Counted from the first letter of the stretch, positions 26,123 through 34,805 are shown. The stretch is DNA of 64,000 bases from Nitrosomonas sp. (GCF_024282095.1 NZ_JAMWZS010000006.1:25685-89684); one strand, 5' to 3'. Numbers and translations are program-made. Notes: generated from the sequence alone by a model not told the origin.

Positions 26123-28165
26123 CTAGATAACCACAATATCTGCACTGGTCAAGCTTAACCCAATACCAACTGTAGCAATTTGGATTGCGGCAGCAGCACC
26201 ATTACCATCTGCATCGTACAGCAACATGCCTGTCAATTTGTTGTAGATGATGAAATCATTAGTATCCAGCGCCTTTGTGCCCATTCTGAATTGGTTGGCA
26301 GCTAAAGTACCAGTCGTCGTTAGTGCCTTGAATACCACATTTTCCAACTGGATTGTGTCGTTCACTACACTATAGTCAGTAATCTTGTCAGTATGACCTT
26401 TTGTAGTGAATTTGAAGATATCACTACCTGGCCCGCCGGTTAGCACATTATTACCCGCTCCCCCATCAAGTGTATCGTTACCTGCTCTTGCAATGAGTGT
26501 ATCTTTACCGGCTTCTCCATTTAGCTGATTATCAGCTGCATTTCCAGTGAGGACGTTAGCCTGGATGTTGCCTGTACCATTGACCGCCAATACGCCAGTC
26601 AGAGTCAGATTTTCAATACCTTCTATGAGTGAATAAGTCACTTTGCTACTTACATTATCAGTGCCATTATTAAGACTCTCAATGATGACATCGCTCACAT
26701 TCTCAACAAAATAACTGTCATTACCCAATCCACCGATCAGAGTATCTGCTCCCGACCCTCCTATGAGCACGTCGTCACCAGTCTCTCCAACCAATACGTT
26801 ATCCTTTGCATTGCCTGTCAATATATCATTGTAGGCACTACCAATCAGATTCTCGATGTTAATCAGAGTATCTAATCCGGCACCACCAGTATTTTGCTGG
26901 CTGCTGATAGCCAGTGAGACGGTTACAGGAGCAGTAGCGTAAGTATAGGTTACTGTATCATCACCAGACAATGTGCCGGTCAGAACATCGTTTCCTGTTG
27001 TGCTAATCAGCAATGGGGTAGCATAAAACACATTACCATTGGCATCATAGCGTTGACCGTAGACACCAAAGTCAGATCCATCCTGATTCTGAGATTCCCA
27101 TGTCACCACGAAACCGCCATCAGTGAGCGCGGCTACCGAAGGATTGAGTTGATCATACGCTGTATAGGTATTGACGCGAAATTCTGCCCCTTGTGCAGCG
27201 CCACTAGTATCATAACGTTGGCCGTAGATACCATAGTCCGAGGGATAGCCGTCCTGAGACCCGGATGTCCAGGTTACCAAGAAACCACCACCCGTTAAAC
27301 CAGTTACCGAAGTCAGTAAATGACCGCCTGTTGTATCCGTATTAACGAGGAATTCTGCGCCTTGCGCAATGCCATTCGCATCATAGCGTTGACCGTGGAT
27401 ACCATCAATGGCAAACTCAGCTGACCATATCACCACGAAACCACCATCTGTTAAAGCCGCTACCGATGGCGATTGAGCTCCCACTTTGTTTTGGATATTG
27501 GAGTGGAATTCCGCGCCCTGCGCAACACCATTGGCATCATAACGCTGACCGTGAATACCACGATAGTCAGTTATCCATGTTACCACGAACCCACCATCAG
27601 CTAATGCGGCGGCTGGGCCCCATAGTTGACTGCCGGCTGTGTCATTGATATTGGCACGGAATTCTACGCCCTGCTTAACACCGTTGGCACCATAACGCTG
27701 GCCATAAATACCTTCTTCAGAACCATCTTGACCAAAAGACATCCAGGTCACGACGAAACCACCATCGGTCAGAGCAGTGATTGAAGGGGCGGATTGATCA
27801 TCAGCAGTATAAGTATTGACTCGAAACTCATTGTCCTGAGCTACACCATTGGCATTATATCGTTGGGCATAAATACCACTGCCATTGCCATCTTGCGGCC
27901 AAGAGGACCAAGTCACTATATAACCGCCATTAGTTAACGCCGCTACTGAAGGAGTGCTTTGACTACTTCCGGTATCGGTATTGACGCGGAATTCTGCACC
28001 TTGCGCGACGCTGTTGGCATTATAACGTTGCCCGTAGATACCGACAGATCCGTCCTGACCAAAAAACGTCCAAGTTACCACGTAACCGCCCGTAGTTAAC
28101 GCCGCTACCGAACTATCGAATTGATTACCCACTGTATTAGTATTAATGCGTGCTTCTACAATCAT
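26123..28165 (-). CDS. Large secreted RTX protein with seven ~52-residue repeats
   Basis: The 680-residue protein has no Sec signal, as is usual for type I secretion. The first ~370 residues are seven tandem repeats of 47-57 residues built on the pattern VNT...SVAALTDGGFVVTW...GIYGQRYDANGVAQGAEF. The middle and end carry glycine/aspartate-rich calcium-binding nonapeptides (GETGDDVLIGGSGADTLIGG and GNDTLDGGAGNNVLTGGPGS). The last ~80 residues form an RTX C-terminal domain (DYDADGNG-like segments). RTX repeats fold on calcium outside the cell. The repeats resemble those of surface adhesins, but no ligand can be inferred. No ABC exporter is adjacent. Confidence 0.88.
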   Translation of the reverse strand: MIVEARINTNTVGNQFDSSVAALTTGGYVVTWTFFGQDGSVGIYGQRYNANSVAQGAEFRVNTDTGSSQSTPSVAALTNGGYIVTWSSWPQDGNGSGIYAQRYNANGVAQDNEFRVNTYTADDQSAPSITALTDGGFVVTWMSFGQDGSEEGIYGQRYGANGVKQGVEFRANINDTAGSQLWGPAAALADGGFVVTWITDYRGIHGQRYDANGVAQGAEFHSNIQNKVGAQSPSVAALTDGGFVVIWSAEFAIDGIHGQRYDANGIAQGAEFLVNTDTTGGHLLTSVTGLTGGGFLVTWTSGSQDGYPSDYGIYGQRYDTSGAAQGAEFRVNTYTAYDQLNPSVAALTDGGFVVTWESQNQDGSDFGVYGQRYDANGNVFYATPLLISTTGNDVLTGTLSGDDTVTYTYATAPVTVSLAISSQQNTGGAGLDTLINIENLIGSAYNDILTGNAKDNVLVGETGDDVLIGGSGADTLIGGLGNDSYFVENVSDVIIESLNNGTDNVSSKVTYSLIEGIENLTLTGVLAVNGTGNIQANVLTGNAADNQLNGEAGKDTLIARAGNDTLDGGAGNNVLTGGPGSDIFKFTTKGHTDKITDYSVVNDTIQLENVVFKALTTTGTLAANQFRMGTKALDTNDFIIYNKLTGMLLYDADGNGAAAAIQIATVGIGLSLTSADIVVI

Positions 28166-28418
28166 TTGATACTCCTAATATTTTCCTATGGGTACACAAA
28201 ACTAATCCACTTTGGTTAGTTCAACGCGCATAACCTATTTATCACCAAATTAGCAATTTCTTGATGGATTCCTACCACATTATTGAAGTTAAGATACTGT
28301 TTAGAGTTAATATCCCAATGCCAAGCAGCGGGGTATTAACTATGCTCTCCAATCTGCTGGTTTTCAGTCAGCTTTGACCTACAGAGCCTTCCCACGGGTG
28401 AATTGAACCCGCTAGCGA

Positions 28419-29006
28419 TCAGATTCCAGAAGAAAATCCAACCATATCCGCAGATAAATCACCTGACTGTAGTCCAACCAAAGTGATAGAGGCGATATCA
28501 TCAACAAAATGAACGACTACACCTTCATTGGTATCTTCGAAGCTGCTAATCATCAGTACTAATTCCTCAAGGCTATCAATACCGGTCGATTTTGATTCAA
28601 AAATCAATAAATCTGCTTGAGCATCGAAATCTTGCACGGTGAAGTGACCAGCAGCATAAAAACTGAATTGATCGTTATCTGCCCCACCAGTTAAGTCATC
28701 GTTGCCTTTTCCAGCATGGAGAACGTCATCACCTAGCTCCCCTATTAAAACATCATCTCCAGCGCCACCGTCGAGATGATCATCCCCATCACCGCCGTTG
28801 AGATTATCATTGCCATCTCCGCCAATGAGAACGTCATCACCTAAATCACCTGTCAAAACGTCATTGCCAGCACCGCCATCCAATCCGTCATCGCCGCCAC
28901 CGCCGTTGAGATTGTTATTGCCGTCGCCGGCGTGGAAATGGTCATTATTATCGTCTCCGAGGAAGTCATCTTGACCGATTGATCCATCATCTATACTTAT
29001 ACTCAT
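28419..29006 (-). CDS. Small RTX calcium-binding protein
   Basis: The 195-residue protein has a short leader and then about seven GGxGxDxLx-type repeats (residues ~25-115), for example GGAGNDVLTGDLGDDVLIGG. A ~75-residue C-terminal RTX secretion domain (FYAAGHFTVQDFDAQADLLI) follows. The start is an ATG with AGGAGAAATTG upstream. It lies on the same strand as the large RTX gene and 250 bp upstream of it. It is probably exported by a type I system encoded elsewhere. It is unlikely to be an enzyme, since there is almost nothing besides repeats. Confidence 0.87.
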   Translation of the reverse strand: MSISIDDGSIGQDDFLGDDNNDHFHAGDGNNNLNGGGGDDGLDGGAGNDVLTGDLGDDVLIGGDGNDNLNGGDGDDHLDGGAGDDVLIGELGDDVLHAGKGNDDLTGGADNDQFSFYAAGHFTVQDFDAQADLLIFESKSTGIDSLEELVLMISSFEDTNEGVVVHFVDDIASITLVGLQSGDLSADMVGFSSGI

Positions 29007-29316
29007 ATCAATTTCTCCTAATAGGTTAGACTAGTAAATCCGATTCTGCAGTTGCAGAAAAAGATCTATCGCTATTAATCGTTGTAATGAAAATATTCTG
29101 TTAGCTAAAGCTATTCGTTCAATTTTTATTGGGATCAACAAAATTAATTCTGATCACGATCAGCAGAATTGACAGCACGATAGGGCGGATGAATGAAGTA
29201 TCATTTTCATCAACGGCAACGTACGATAACTAAAGAAGAGTTCGTACACTGCGATTACCTTGCTTTACGAAAACAAGCGTTGCCTAACGCACATCCACTC
29301 TTATACCAAGCATTTC
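29007..29316. other. Intergenic, no confident gene
   Basis: This 310-bp stretch separates the small RTX gene from the EF-hand gene. A dyad AATTCTGATCACGATCAG followed by CAGAATT lies at about 29146-29170. An open frame on the plus strand (29193-29432) is antisense to the EF-hand gene and lacks coding character. Confidence 0.4.
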
Positions 29317-29733
29317 TTAGTAGCCTTTCTTATTCTCATGCGGCGAACCTCTCTTATCATTCTCGTCCCCATGCCGCATCTCTTTCCTGCCTTTTTCATC
29401 TTTCATTTTTTCTATTTCACTTTTTTCGATAACACCATCTTTATTAACGTCCATTTTTTCAAACATGACATCGTGGTGCTTGGTCCATTCTTCCTTAGTA
29501 ACTTTGCCATCTTTATTACTATCTGCCATGAAAGCACCACACTTACTTTCACCACATTTACCTTCACCCGATTTCTTTTCACCGTGCGCGGAAGCATCGG
29601 CTACCATATAGCCTTTTTCCAGCACTTGCGCCATGAATGGATTCTCAGCCGCTGAAACTGTCGGCACTGCACTGAGAGAAACAGCGAAAGCAGAACTAAT
29701 TGCGATAGAGACCACCGTTTTTTTTGATTTCAT
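29317..29733 (-). CDS. EF-hand protein with HvfA/bufferin-like EGKCG motif
   Basis: The 138-residue protein has a Sec signal peptide (ends near VSAAE). The mature start NPFMAQVLEKGYMVADAS and the segment GEGKCGESKCGAFM (residues ~56-69) are the hallmarks of HvfA/bufferin-type precursors. In these the cysteines are converted to metal-binding heterocycles by an MNIO (DUF692) enzyme. Two canonical EF-hand loops follow, DSNKDGKVTKEE and DVNKDGVIEKSE, and then a charged His/Lys tail. The combination points to metal handling in the periplasm. No DUF692 or partner gene lies nearby, so whether the cysteines are modified is unknown. Operator site 3 is 112 bp upstream. Confidence 0.8.
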   Translation of the reverse strand: MKSKKTVVSIAISSAFAVSLSAVPTVSAAENPFMAQVLEKGYMVADASAHGEKKSGEGKCGESKCGAFMADSNKDGKVTKEEWTKHHDVMFEKMDVNKDGVIEKSEIEKMKDEKGRKEMRHGDENDKRGSPHENKKGY

Positions 29734-29844
29734 AATTTTTTACTCCTCAATATTCATATGATTACTACAATGCAGATCACCAGAAAAAAATCCAAATCAA
29801 ATTTGGCGCTTGCATACGCACTAACGCATTCTTCTAGGTAGATA

Positions 29845-29860
29845 TGTACGAAGTCGCACA
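29845..29860. promoter_or_regulatory. 16-bp palindromic operator, site 3
   Basis: TGTACGAAGTCGCACA keeps both TGTnCG and CGnACA half-sites; only the central TA is changed. It is 112 bp upstream of the EF-hand gene start. Confidence 0.62.
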
Positions 29861-30093
29861 TAAAACATAAATAACTGATGAATTGTTTCTTGTCGCTAAT
29901 CTGAGCAATTGCCAATTCAGTTCTTAAAATGGATTGGATATAACATCGACCGGCTTGAAAGACAGCGAAGATTAACTAGCATCTCAGTTAATCTATAGAA
30001 GGATTCGGATCTTTACTCGTTCAGCAAATAACAGGACTGTGCAAATTATGTTTAACAAGACAGGTAGCCAAGTTTATTTGGCAAGTACGGGGC

Positions 30094-30133
30094 GGGAATC
30101 GTAATTTCATACTTTCAAAGCTTACGATTCCCC
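30094..30133. terminator. Hairpin downstream of the coiled-coil stress gene
   Basis: GGGAATCGTAA (from 30094) and TTACGATTCCC (to about 30132) form an 11-bp stem just past the stop of the 98-residue coiled-coil gene. There is no T-run, so it may be a processing or protection hairpin. Confidence 0.5.
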
Positions 30134-30141
30134 TGGAACCT

Positions 30142-30438
30142 TTAAAGCTTATCTTTTATTTTGGCGGCACTATCTTGAACAGCTCTACTTAATTTGTTCC
30201 AGGCACTCTCCACACCATCTTTAAGATGTTCCCAGGCATCCTCGCCGGCGTCGCTGAGTTCCTTCAGCTTGGTCTTTGTGGTGTGAATTTTCTGTTCAAG
30301 CTCTTCAATCTGATTTTCATATTCGATACGAGCGTCAGCTGCAGAATTTTTTGCTGCAGCCTTTAATTCAGCCAATCTTGCTTGCGCCAGCTCTACTTCG
30401 GCTTCTATCTTTAGTTTGTATGCTTCTTTCGTACTCAT
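30142..30438 (-). CDS. Coiled-coil stress-response protein (Sll1863-like)
   Basis: This 98-residue soluble protein is almost entirely helical: KIEAEVELAQARLAELKAAA, then a heptad-like IEELEQKIHTTKTKLKEL and an amphipathic tail. It has no signal peptide. Proteins of this size and pattern are annotated as sll1863-type stress-response proteins. The exact function is unknown. It is the last of three small genes on the minus strand that share operator site 4 upstream of the first. A good ribosome site (AGGAGATAT) precedes the ATG. Confidence 0.72.
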   Translation of the reverse strand: MSTKEAYKLKIEAEVELAQARLAELKAAAKNSAADARIEYENQIEELEQKIHTTKTKLKELSDAGEDAWEHLKDGVESAWNKLSRAVQDSAAKIKDKL

Positions 30439-30519
30439 AATATATCTCCTTTGTTAATAGACTCGGGGTCGATTCTTAGACTTCCTGCATCAGGAAAATA
30501 AGACCGTGTAGTGCAAAGA

Positions 30520-30738
30520 CTAATTAGTAGCGTCCTTAACTGTTTCTTTTATTTCTTTGCCGGCACCTTTGAGTTCGTCGCCGACATCTTCGGCAGCATC
30601 ACGTACTTTCTCTCCGGGGCGTCGATCAAGAATATCATTGGCGTTATCCATTACTTTCTCGCTACCTGTTTGATTCTGGTCGCAGGCCGATAACGCCAGA
30701 ATTGCTACGATAAGGATGAGGGCATAGTATTGTTTCAT
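30520..30738 (-). CDS. Small lipoprotein, acidic amphipathic tail
   Basis: The 72-residue protein has a lipobox (LSAC at about residue 19) and a ~50-residue charged helical tail (GDELKGAGKEIKETVKDATN). It resembles small stress-induced lipoproteins found beside BON and CsbD genes. It is the middle gene of a three-gene minus-strand cluster. No enzymatic motif is present. Confidence 0.78.
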   Translation of the reverse strand: MKQYYALILIVAILALSACDQNQTGSEKVMDNANDILDRRPGEKVRDAAEDVGDELKGAGKEIKETVKDATN

Positions 30739-30862
30739 TTGTATTTCTCCATATTAAACCTGAGTTACTTTTTACAGCTATTCGACATTTGCCATCATCT
30801 ATTTCCAATATCTGAATCATTGAAACTAAAAACCGCAGTTAATCGCTCGAATAGCGCCTCAC

Positions 30863-31063
30863 TCAGTATTGTCTTGCGGGTACAACGATAACCTTCTCGT
30901 CGGTTTTCTCTGGAACCACGATAACTTTCTCACTGGTTCCGGTTGGTCCTTGGGCACCTTGCGGTCCTGGTGGGCCGGGTGTGCTTCCGGAGCCAAACGA
31001 TAAGCATCCGCTCATTCCTGTGACACTGATTACTATCACTGTAAATAACTTTAAGATTTTCAT
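30863..31063 (-). CDS. Collagen-like lipoprotein
   Basis: The 66-residue protein has a lipobox (MSGC) and then a short collagen-like run of Gly-X-Y triplets (GPPGPQGAQGPTG). The tail contains the heptapeptide EKVIVVP twice. Collagen-like triplets are rare in Proteobacteria. Here the stretch is only about four triplets, too short for a stable triple helix alone. The protein is probably anchored in the outer membrane as a short spacer. It is the first gene of a cluster of three, with operator site 4 at 67 bp upstream. A ribosome site (AAGGAGAATC) is present. Confidence 0.7.
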   Translation of the reverse strand: MKILKLFTVIVISVTGMSGCLSFGSGSTPGPPGPQGAQGPTGTSEKVIVVPEKTDEKVIVVPARQY

Positions 31064-31129
31064 GAGATTCTCCTTTTCAATATAGATCTATGATCTGTAA
31101 AAAGCATAGTTTATTGGCGGAATCGTGTC

Positions 31130-31145
31130 TGTCTGTTACCGAACA
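31130..31145. promoter_or_regulatory. 16-bp palindromic operator, site 4
   Basis: TGTCTGTTACCGAACA matches the consensus TGTnCGnTAnCGnACA apart from the C at position 5. It is 67 bp upstream of the collagen-like lipoprotein start. Confidence 0.6.
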
Positions 31146-31256
31146 TAACTTATTAAGATTCGATTGGGATGTACAGTTTCTCCGTCAGGCAGTCCATATC
31201 CGCAAAAATGATAGCTTCTTGTTAGTCGTAGTTCTCTAGCATTTAAACTTGCGATT

Positions 31257-31277
31257 CCCCGTGGTCTCGCCACGGGG
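31257..31277 (+). terminator. Strong short hairpin
   Basis: CCCCGTGG, loop TCTCG and CCACGGGG form a perfect 8-bp stem followed on the plus strand by TTGTTTATT. It lies between the collagen-like gene and the GGDEF/EAL gene, both on the minus strand. The T-rich side is on the plus strand, so its role is uncertain. Confidence 0.45.
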
Positions 31278-31335
31278 TTGTTTATTCCCACGAATATTTG
31301 GTGAGTGGTCGCATCCCTAAGCATGTTGGATATTT

Positions 31336-33123
31336 CTAGGCCAGTATCCTGGCATCTTGCACAATTTTCTCGAAACCATCGATGGGCAGGGGCTGGCTGA
31401 AAAAGTAGCCCTGATAAGCATGACAACCCGAACTGGCCAGAAAATTCCGTTGTGCCTCTGTTTCGACACCTTCTGCAATTATCGCCAATCCAAGGCTCTG
31501 GCTCAGTGTCACGATAGTCCTGGCAATTGCAGCATCGTTGGGGTCAGTGAGTATGTCACGCACAAAAGACCGATCAATCTTCAACTGATCCAGCGGCAAT
31601 CGTTTCAGGTATGACAAGGATGAGTAGCCTGTTCCGAAGTCATCCAGCGAGAAGCGTATTCCCTGAGCCTTGAGTGCAAGCATTTTTTCGATTGTCTCCT
31701 CGACGTCATGTATCAGCAGGCTCTCCGTCAACTCAAGCTTTAATCGATGGGGACTGGCGCCCGTGCTTTTGAGTATATTTAGCACCTGGCCGACGAAATC
31801 AGGCTGGCGTACTTGTTTGGCGCTGACATTCACTGCAATTGTGAGATTTGCCATCTCAAGTTGGCCAGCCCAAACAACTAAGCGAGTGCAGGCAGCCTCC
31901 AGAACCCACTTTCCCAAAAGCAGGATCAGTCCGGTTTCTTCGGCTAACGTAATAAACTCGGCAGGCGGTACCTGGCCGCGCTGAGGATGCTGCCAGCGCA
32001 ACAGAACTTCGGCACCCATAATGCGATTCTTGCCTTCTATCTGGGCCTGGTAGAAAAGTACGAACTGTTTCTCGTCGATAGCTCGTCGTAGATCGTTCTC
32101 TATCGCAGCACGCTTCATTACGGCCAACTCCATATCTGGATCAAAGAAGCGCAGTGTATTGCGTCCGGTTTCCTTGGACTGGTACATGGCAAGATCAGCC
32201 TGCTTCATCAGACCATCAATACTAATGTGGTTGCCCTTGAAAAGGGTTACACCCACGCTTGCCGTGCAGTTGTGCGACACATTGCCAAGATGGTAAGGCT
32301 GGTTAAGTGCAGCCATTATTTTTTTGACGACGGCTTTGGTTCTCTTGGCAGCTTCCGCTTTATCCGTATTCAATCCGGCAAGCACTAGCACGAACTCATC
32401 ACCGCCTAATCGTGCAACGGTATCCCCTTCACGCACACACAAGGTCAGACGCTGCCCGATCTGTTTGAGCAGCACATCGCCCATATCATGACCCAGGGTG
32501 TCGTTGAGATTCTTGAAATTATCCATATCCATGAACAACAGCGCACAAAATATACCACTACGCGAGCTGGCGATCATAGCCTGCTTCAGACGATCCAGCA
32601 GGAGTAGCCGGTTGGGTAAGCCAGTGAGTTGATCAAAGAACGCCAATTCCTTGATCCTCTCATCTGTCTTCTTTCTCTCAGTGATGTTGCGGATGTTGCA
32701 CTGAATGACGATCGTACCTTCACAGTCGTAACTATTACTGACGAATTCAACCGCGATTATTGCGCCAGCCTTTGTTCTTAGCGGAAGATCATCGTAACGA
32801 ACATAACCTTCCGTTTGTATTTTCAAAAACATATTCTTGCTTTCGGCAATGTCGGGAAACGTGCCGACTTCCCACAGTTTTTTCCCTAAGAATTCTGCAT
32901 GCGAATAGCCCAATATCTGGATCAAATAGGGGTTGACGTCTTCAATCTGTGCAGTATCCGCATTGAGGAGCAAAATCCCATCGCGGGCGGATTCAAACAG
33001 TCGACGGTATCGACTTTCCGATACCCGTAACGCTTTCAGAGCAAGATCGCTCATCGCATTGAAGGTAGGCTTCTGTGTTGGCGACGAAGGAGAAGTTTTT
33101 AAGATATTTCTTGTATTACGCAT
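31336..33123 (-). CDS. PAS-GGDEF-EAL c-di-GMP protein
   Basis: From the ATG at 33123 the protein has 595 residues; a longer frame would need a TTG start. Residues ~45-165 form a PAS domain (YRRLFESARDGILLLN and IEDVNPYLIQILGYS). A GGDEF cyclase domain follows with the intact motif RLGGDEFVLVL. The C-terminal EAL domain shows GAEVLLRWQHP, so its signature is EVL rather than EAL, with ELTESLLIHD and DDFGTGYSSLSYLKRLP retained. The conserved cyclase site suggests c-di-GMP synthesis; the phosphodiesterase may still be active because E-x-L keeps the metal-binding Glu. No membrane segment is seen. Confidence 0.9.
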   Translation of the reverse strand: MRNTRNILKTSPSSPTQKPTFNAMSDLALKALRVSESRYRRLFESARDGILLLNADTAQIEDVNPYLIQILGYSHAEFLGKKLWEVGTFPDIAESKNMFLKIQTEGYVRYDDLPLRTKAGAIIAVEFVSNSYDCEGTIVIQCNIRNITERKKTDERIKELAFFDQLTGLPNRLLLLDRLKQAMIASSRSGIFCALLFMDMDNFKNLNDTLGHDMGDVLLKQIGQRLTLCVREGDTVARLGGDEFVLVLAGLNTDKAEAAKRTKAVVKKIMAALNQPYHLGNVSHNCTASVGVTLFKGNHISIDGLMKQADLAMYQSKETGRNTLRFFDPDMELAVMKRAAIENDLRRAIDEKQFVLFYQAQIEGKNRIMGAEVLLRWQHPQRGQVPPAEFITLAEETGLILLLGKWVLEAACTRLVVWAGQLEMANLTIAVNVSAKQVRQPDFVGQVLNILKSTGASPHRLKLELTESLLIHDVEETIEKMLALKAQGIRFSLDDFGTGYSSLSYLKRLPLDQLKIDRSFVRDILTDPNDAAIARTIVTLSQSLGLAIIAEGVETEAQRNFLASSGCHAYQGYFFSQPLPIDGFEKIVQDARILA

Positions 33124-33626
33124 AGTATATTTATGTGAGAAGTGTTGCACGAAACCAAGTCTCGTACACTTGTGCAACTACAGCGGAACCATGCAACCCC
33201 TCCTGTTCAGGACATATCACGATTCCACGCAATAGTCATTTTCTATATAGGTACGTCGGTAACATATAACCAAAAGATGGATTCCTGCATTGATAACCTA
33301 GTCATGCAGTTTTTAGTGATACAAAGCTCCATCATTATTGAATCAGTGTCAACATCTACTGCATTTTAATCTCTACGGGTTCAATTTCCTGCTGCTTGCG
33401 GCGGGGCGCTTTATTACCCCTGATGCCCCACAAGCAGATGTTGCAATCCGTTCAATCTAATAAATTGTCAGCCAAAAACCTCGCCAGCCTGATACTACAA
33501 TGGTCCTCACCTTTGAATGACACGCAGTATGATGACTATTAGCGCAATGACTAGAAGTAGTAGTGGACTCCCAAGCCGATATATTTCACTTTATTCTTAA
33601 AAAATTGCCCGCTGGAAGGATGTCCG
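33124..33626. other. Intergenic with inverted repeats and a decayed peptide
   Basis: The region holds an inverted repeat GTTGCAC...GTGCAAC (about 33144-33177) near the GGDEF/EAL start and a hairpin CTGCTTG...CAAGCAG (about 33391-33436). On the minus strand at 33507-33587 a stretch encodes a membrane-helix-like peptide (SPLLLLVIALIVIILRVIQR) without a start codon, so it is probably a decayed small gene. I see no intact gene. Confidence 0.45.
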
Positions 33627-33920
33627 TCAAAATATTCCACAATGGCGGTAAGCAGACGAAAAATGAGCCCAGTGAGGATTCGCCAGTAACGGTTTGAATA
33701 GATGACCTGTTGGCAGCAATCCTGTCGGTAACAGCGTGGGATTAGTTGTTACTACCGTTGTATCGGAGAATTGTTTGATAGGCTGCTTTAACACACCGGT
33801 CGCATAACCGGCAATGTAAGAATCATCGGGAGTTGCGGTATTAGCTACCGAGATGGTTAACAGCAAAATTCCCAATGCAGTGATAATACTAGAAAAACAA
33901 TTATTCTTCGTTCTGCACAT
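33627..33920 (-). CDS. Small secreted hypothetical protein coupled to BON lipoprotein
   Basis: The 97-residue frame starts with an ATG at 33920, inside the last 20 bp of the BON-lipoprotein gene, so translation would be coupled. It has a signal peptide (LGILLLTISVANTA) followed by TPDDSYIAGYATGVLKQ. This resembles the N-terminus of BON-associated periplasmic proteins, but the rest lacks the BON core. It could be a degraded BON protein or a genuine short peptide. Codon use was not examined. Confidence 0.4.
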   Translation of the reverse strand: MCRTKNNCFSSIITALGILLLTISVANTATPDDSYIAGYATGVLKQPIKQFSDTTVVTTNPTLLPTGLLPTGHLFKPLLANPHWAHFSSAYRHCGIF

Positions 33921-34380
33921 CTGCTTTGATAACCAGATCATTTTGTAAAGATTTCACATCCTTTTGGTTCCCAACTACCTCCACCGCTCTGTCGATACTT
34001 TCTTTGGAATCAAGCGTACCGCTCAGTTGCACGATGCCATTCACCGTAGTTACTTTAATTTGAAATACTTTAAGCAAGGGGTCATTGAGAATAGCCCTCT
34101 TAATATTCATAGTAATTACCGAATCATCGATATACTGCTCGCTTGTTTCAGTTTTCTCAGTGATCGATTTTTTTGCGTCATCCAGTTTTCTTTCTGTTTG
34201 CTCTGTCGTCTGCTCAATCTTTTGTTCAGTCTTTTCAATCGAACGATCCAACTTTTGCCCTACCTTTTCAGCGGGCCCTTCCTGTTGACAACTAGCCAGC
34301 CCAAGCACAACGGATAAGCCAGTAATCATCAGGACTTTTTTTGCTGAAACATTGTGCTGATATTTATTTGTCATTTTCAT
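33901..34380 (-). CDS. BON-domain lipoprotein
   Basis: The 159-residue protein has a lipobox (LASC) and a helical, Glu/Lys/Gln-rich linker (about residues 38-80). One BON domain follows: YIDDSVITMNIKRAILNDPL, VTTVNGIVQLSGTLDSKESI and KSLQNDLVIK. BON domains bind phospholipid membranes and occur in osmotic-stress proteins such as OsmY. It should be an outer-membrane-attached periplasmic protein. It is divergent from a second BON lipoprotein at 34806, and each gene has its own operator site in the shared intergenic region. Confidence 0.92.
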   Translation of the reverse strand: MKMTNKYQHNVSAKKVLMITGLSVVLGLASCQQEGPAEKVGQKLDRSIEKTEQKIEQTTEQTERKLDDAKKSITEKTETSEQYIDDSVITMNIKRAILNDPLLKVFQIKVTTVNGIVQLSGTLDSKESIDRAVEVVGNQKDVKSLQNDLVIKADVQNEE

Positions 34381-34532
34381 GGTTCTTCCTTAAATCATTA
34401 TTTAAATCAGTGGCACATGACATTTTCATTTGAAAAAATGCCAGAGATAAGAGAGCTGATCTATTCAGATCAAGTGCGATGCACCCAGAACTCACATACT
34501 TTTAAAGTCTATTGGGAAGATTGCAGGTGGTC

Positions 34533-34548
34533 TGTTCGGTATCGAACG
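34533..34548. promoter_or_regulatory. 16-bp palindromic operator, site 5
   Basis: TGTTCGGTATCGAACG fits the consensus except the last base. It is 153 bp upstream of the BON lipoprotein on the minus strand. Confidence 0.6.
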
Positions 34549-34649
34549 CAGTGTTTTGTAATGCTCGGTAACCAAGACCAAGTCTTTTTTTCATCCATCT
34601 CTGCGCCATAATCCTTGATTTGATATTGGATTGATTCACTTTGCTTCTA

Positions 34650-34665
34650 TGTATGCTACCGAACA
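34650..34665. promoter_or_regulatory. 16-bp palindromic operator, site 6
   Basis: TGTATGCTACCGAACA fits the consensus with T in place of C at position 5. It lies 141 bp upstream of the plus-strand BON lipoprotein start, so the divergent BON genes have one copy each. Confidence 0.6.
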
Positions 34666-34805
34666 GATTGCAATTACTTTCGCAGTTAGAATCCTTCAGG
34701 TGCGAGTGAGTGTGACCTTAGTTGATCGTCCATACTGAAATATCCATGCATTTCTCAGCATACTCACATCGATACTGCGATAAACAATTAACAGGAGATT
34801 CAATC

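Noticed and set aside
29193-29655. Two overlapping plus-strand frames opposite the EF-hand gene
   Set aside because: They are antisense to a gene with a signal peptide, two EF-hands and a good upstream operator. No ribosome site precedes them.
31257-31277. tRNA-like or riboswitch-like structure
   Set aside because: Only one 8-bp hairpin is present; no acceptor, D or T arm can be built around it.
31136-31426. 96-codon minus-strand frame overlapping the GGDEF/EAL stop
   Set aside because: Overlaps the EAL domain coding end in another frame and crosses a strong hairpin.
33123-33177. N-terminal extension of the GGDEF/EAL protein
   Set aside because: The extension needs a TTG start without a ribosome site. 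The ATG at 33123 gives a normal PAS-GGDEF-EAL protein.
33507-33587. Small membrane peptide gene in the intergenic region
   Set aside because: No start codon in frame before an upstream stop, so it is kept only as a decayed remnant.
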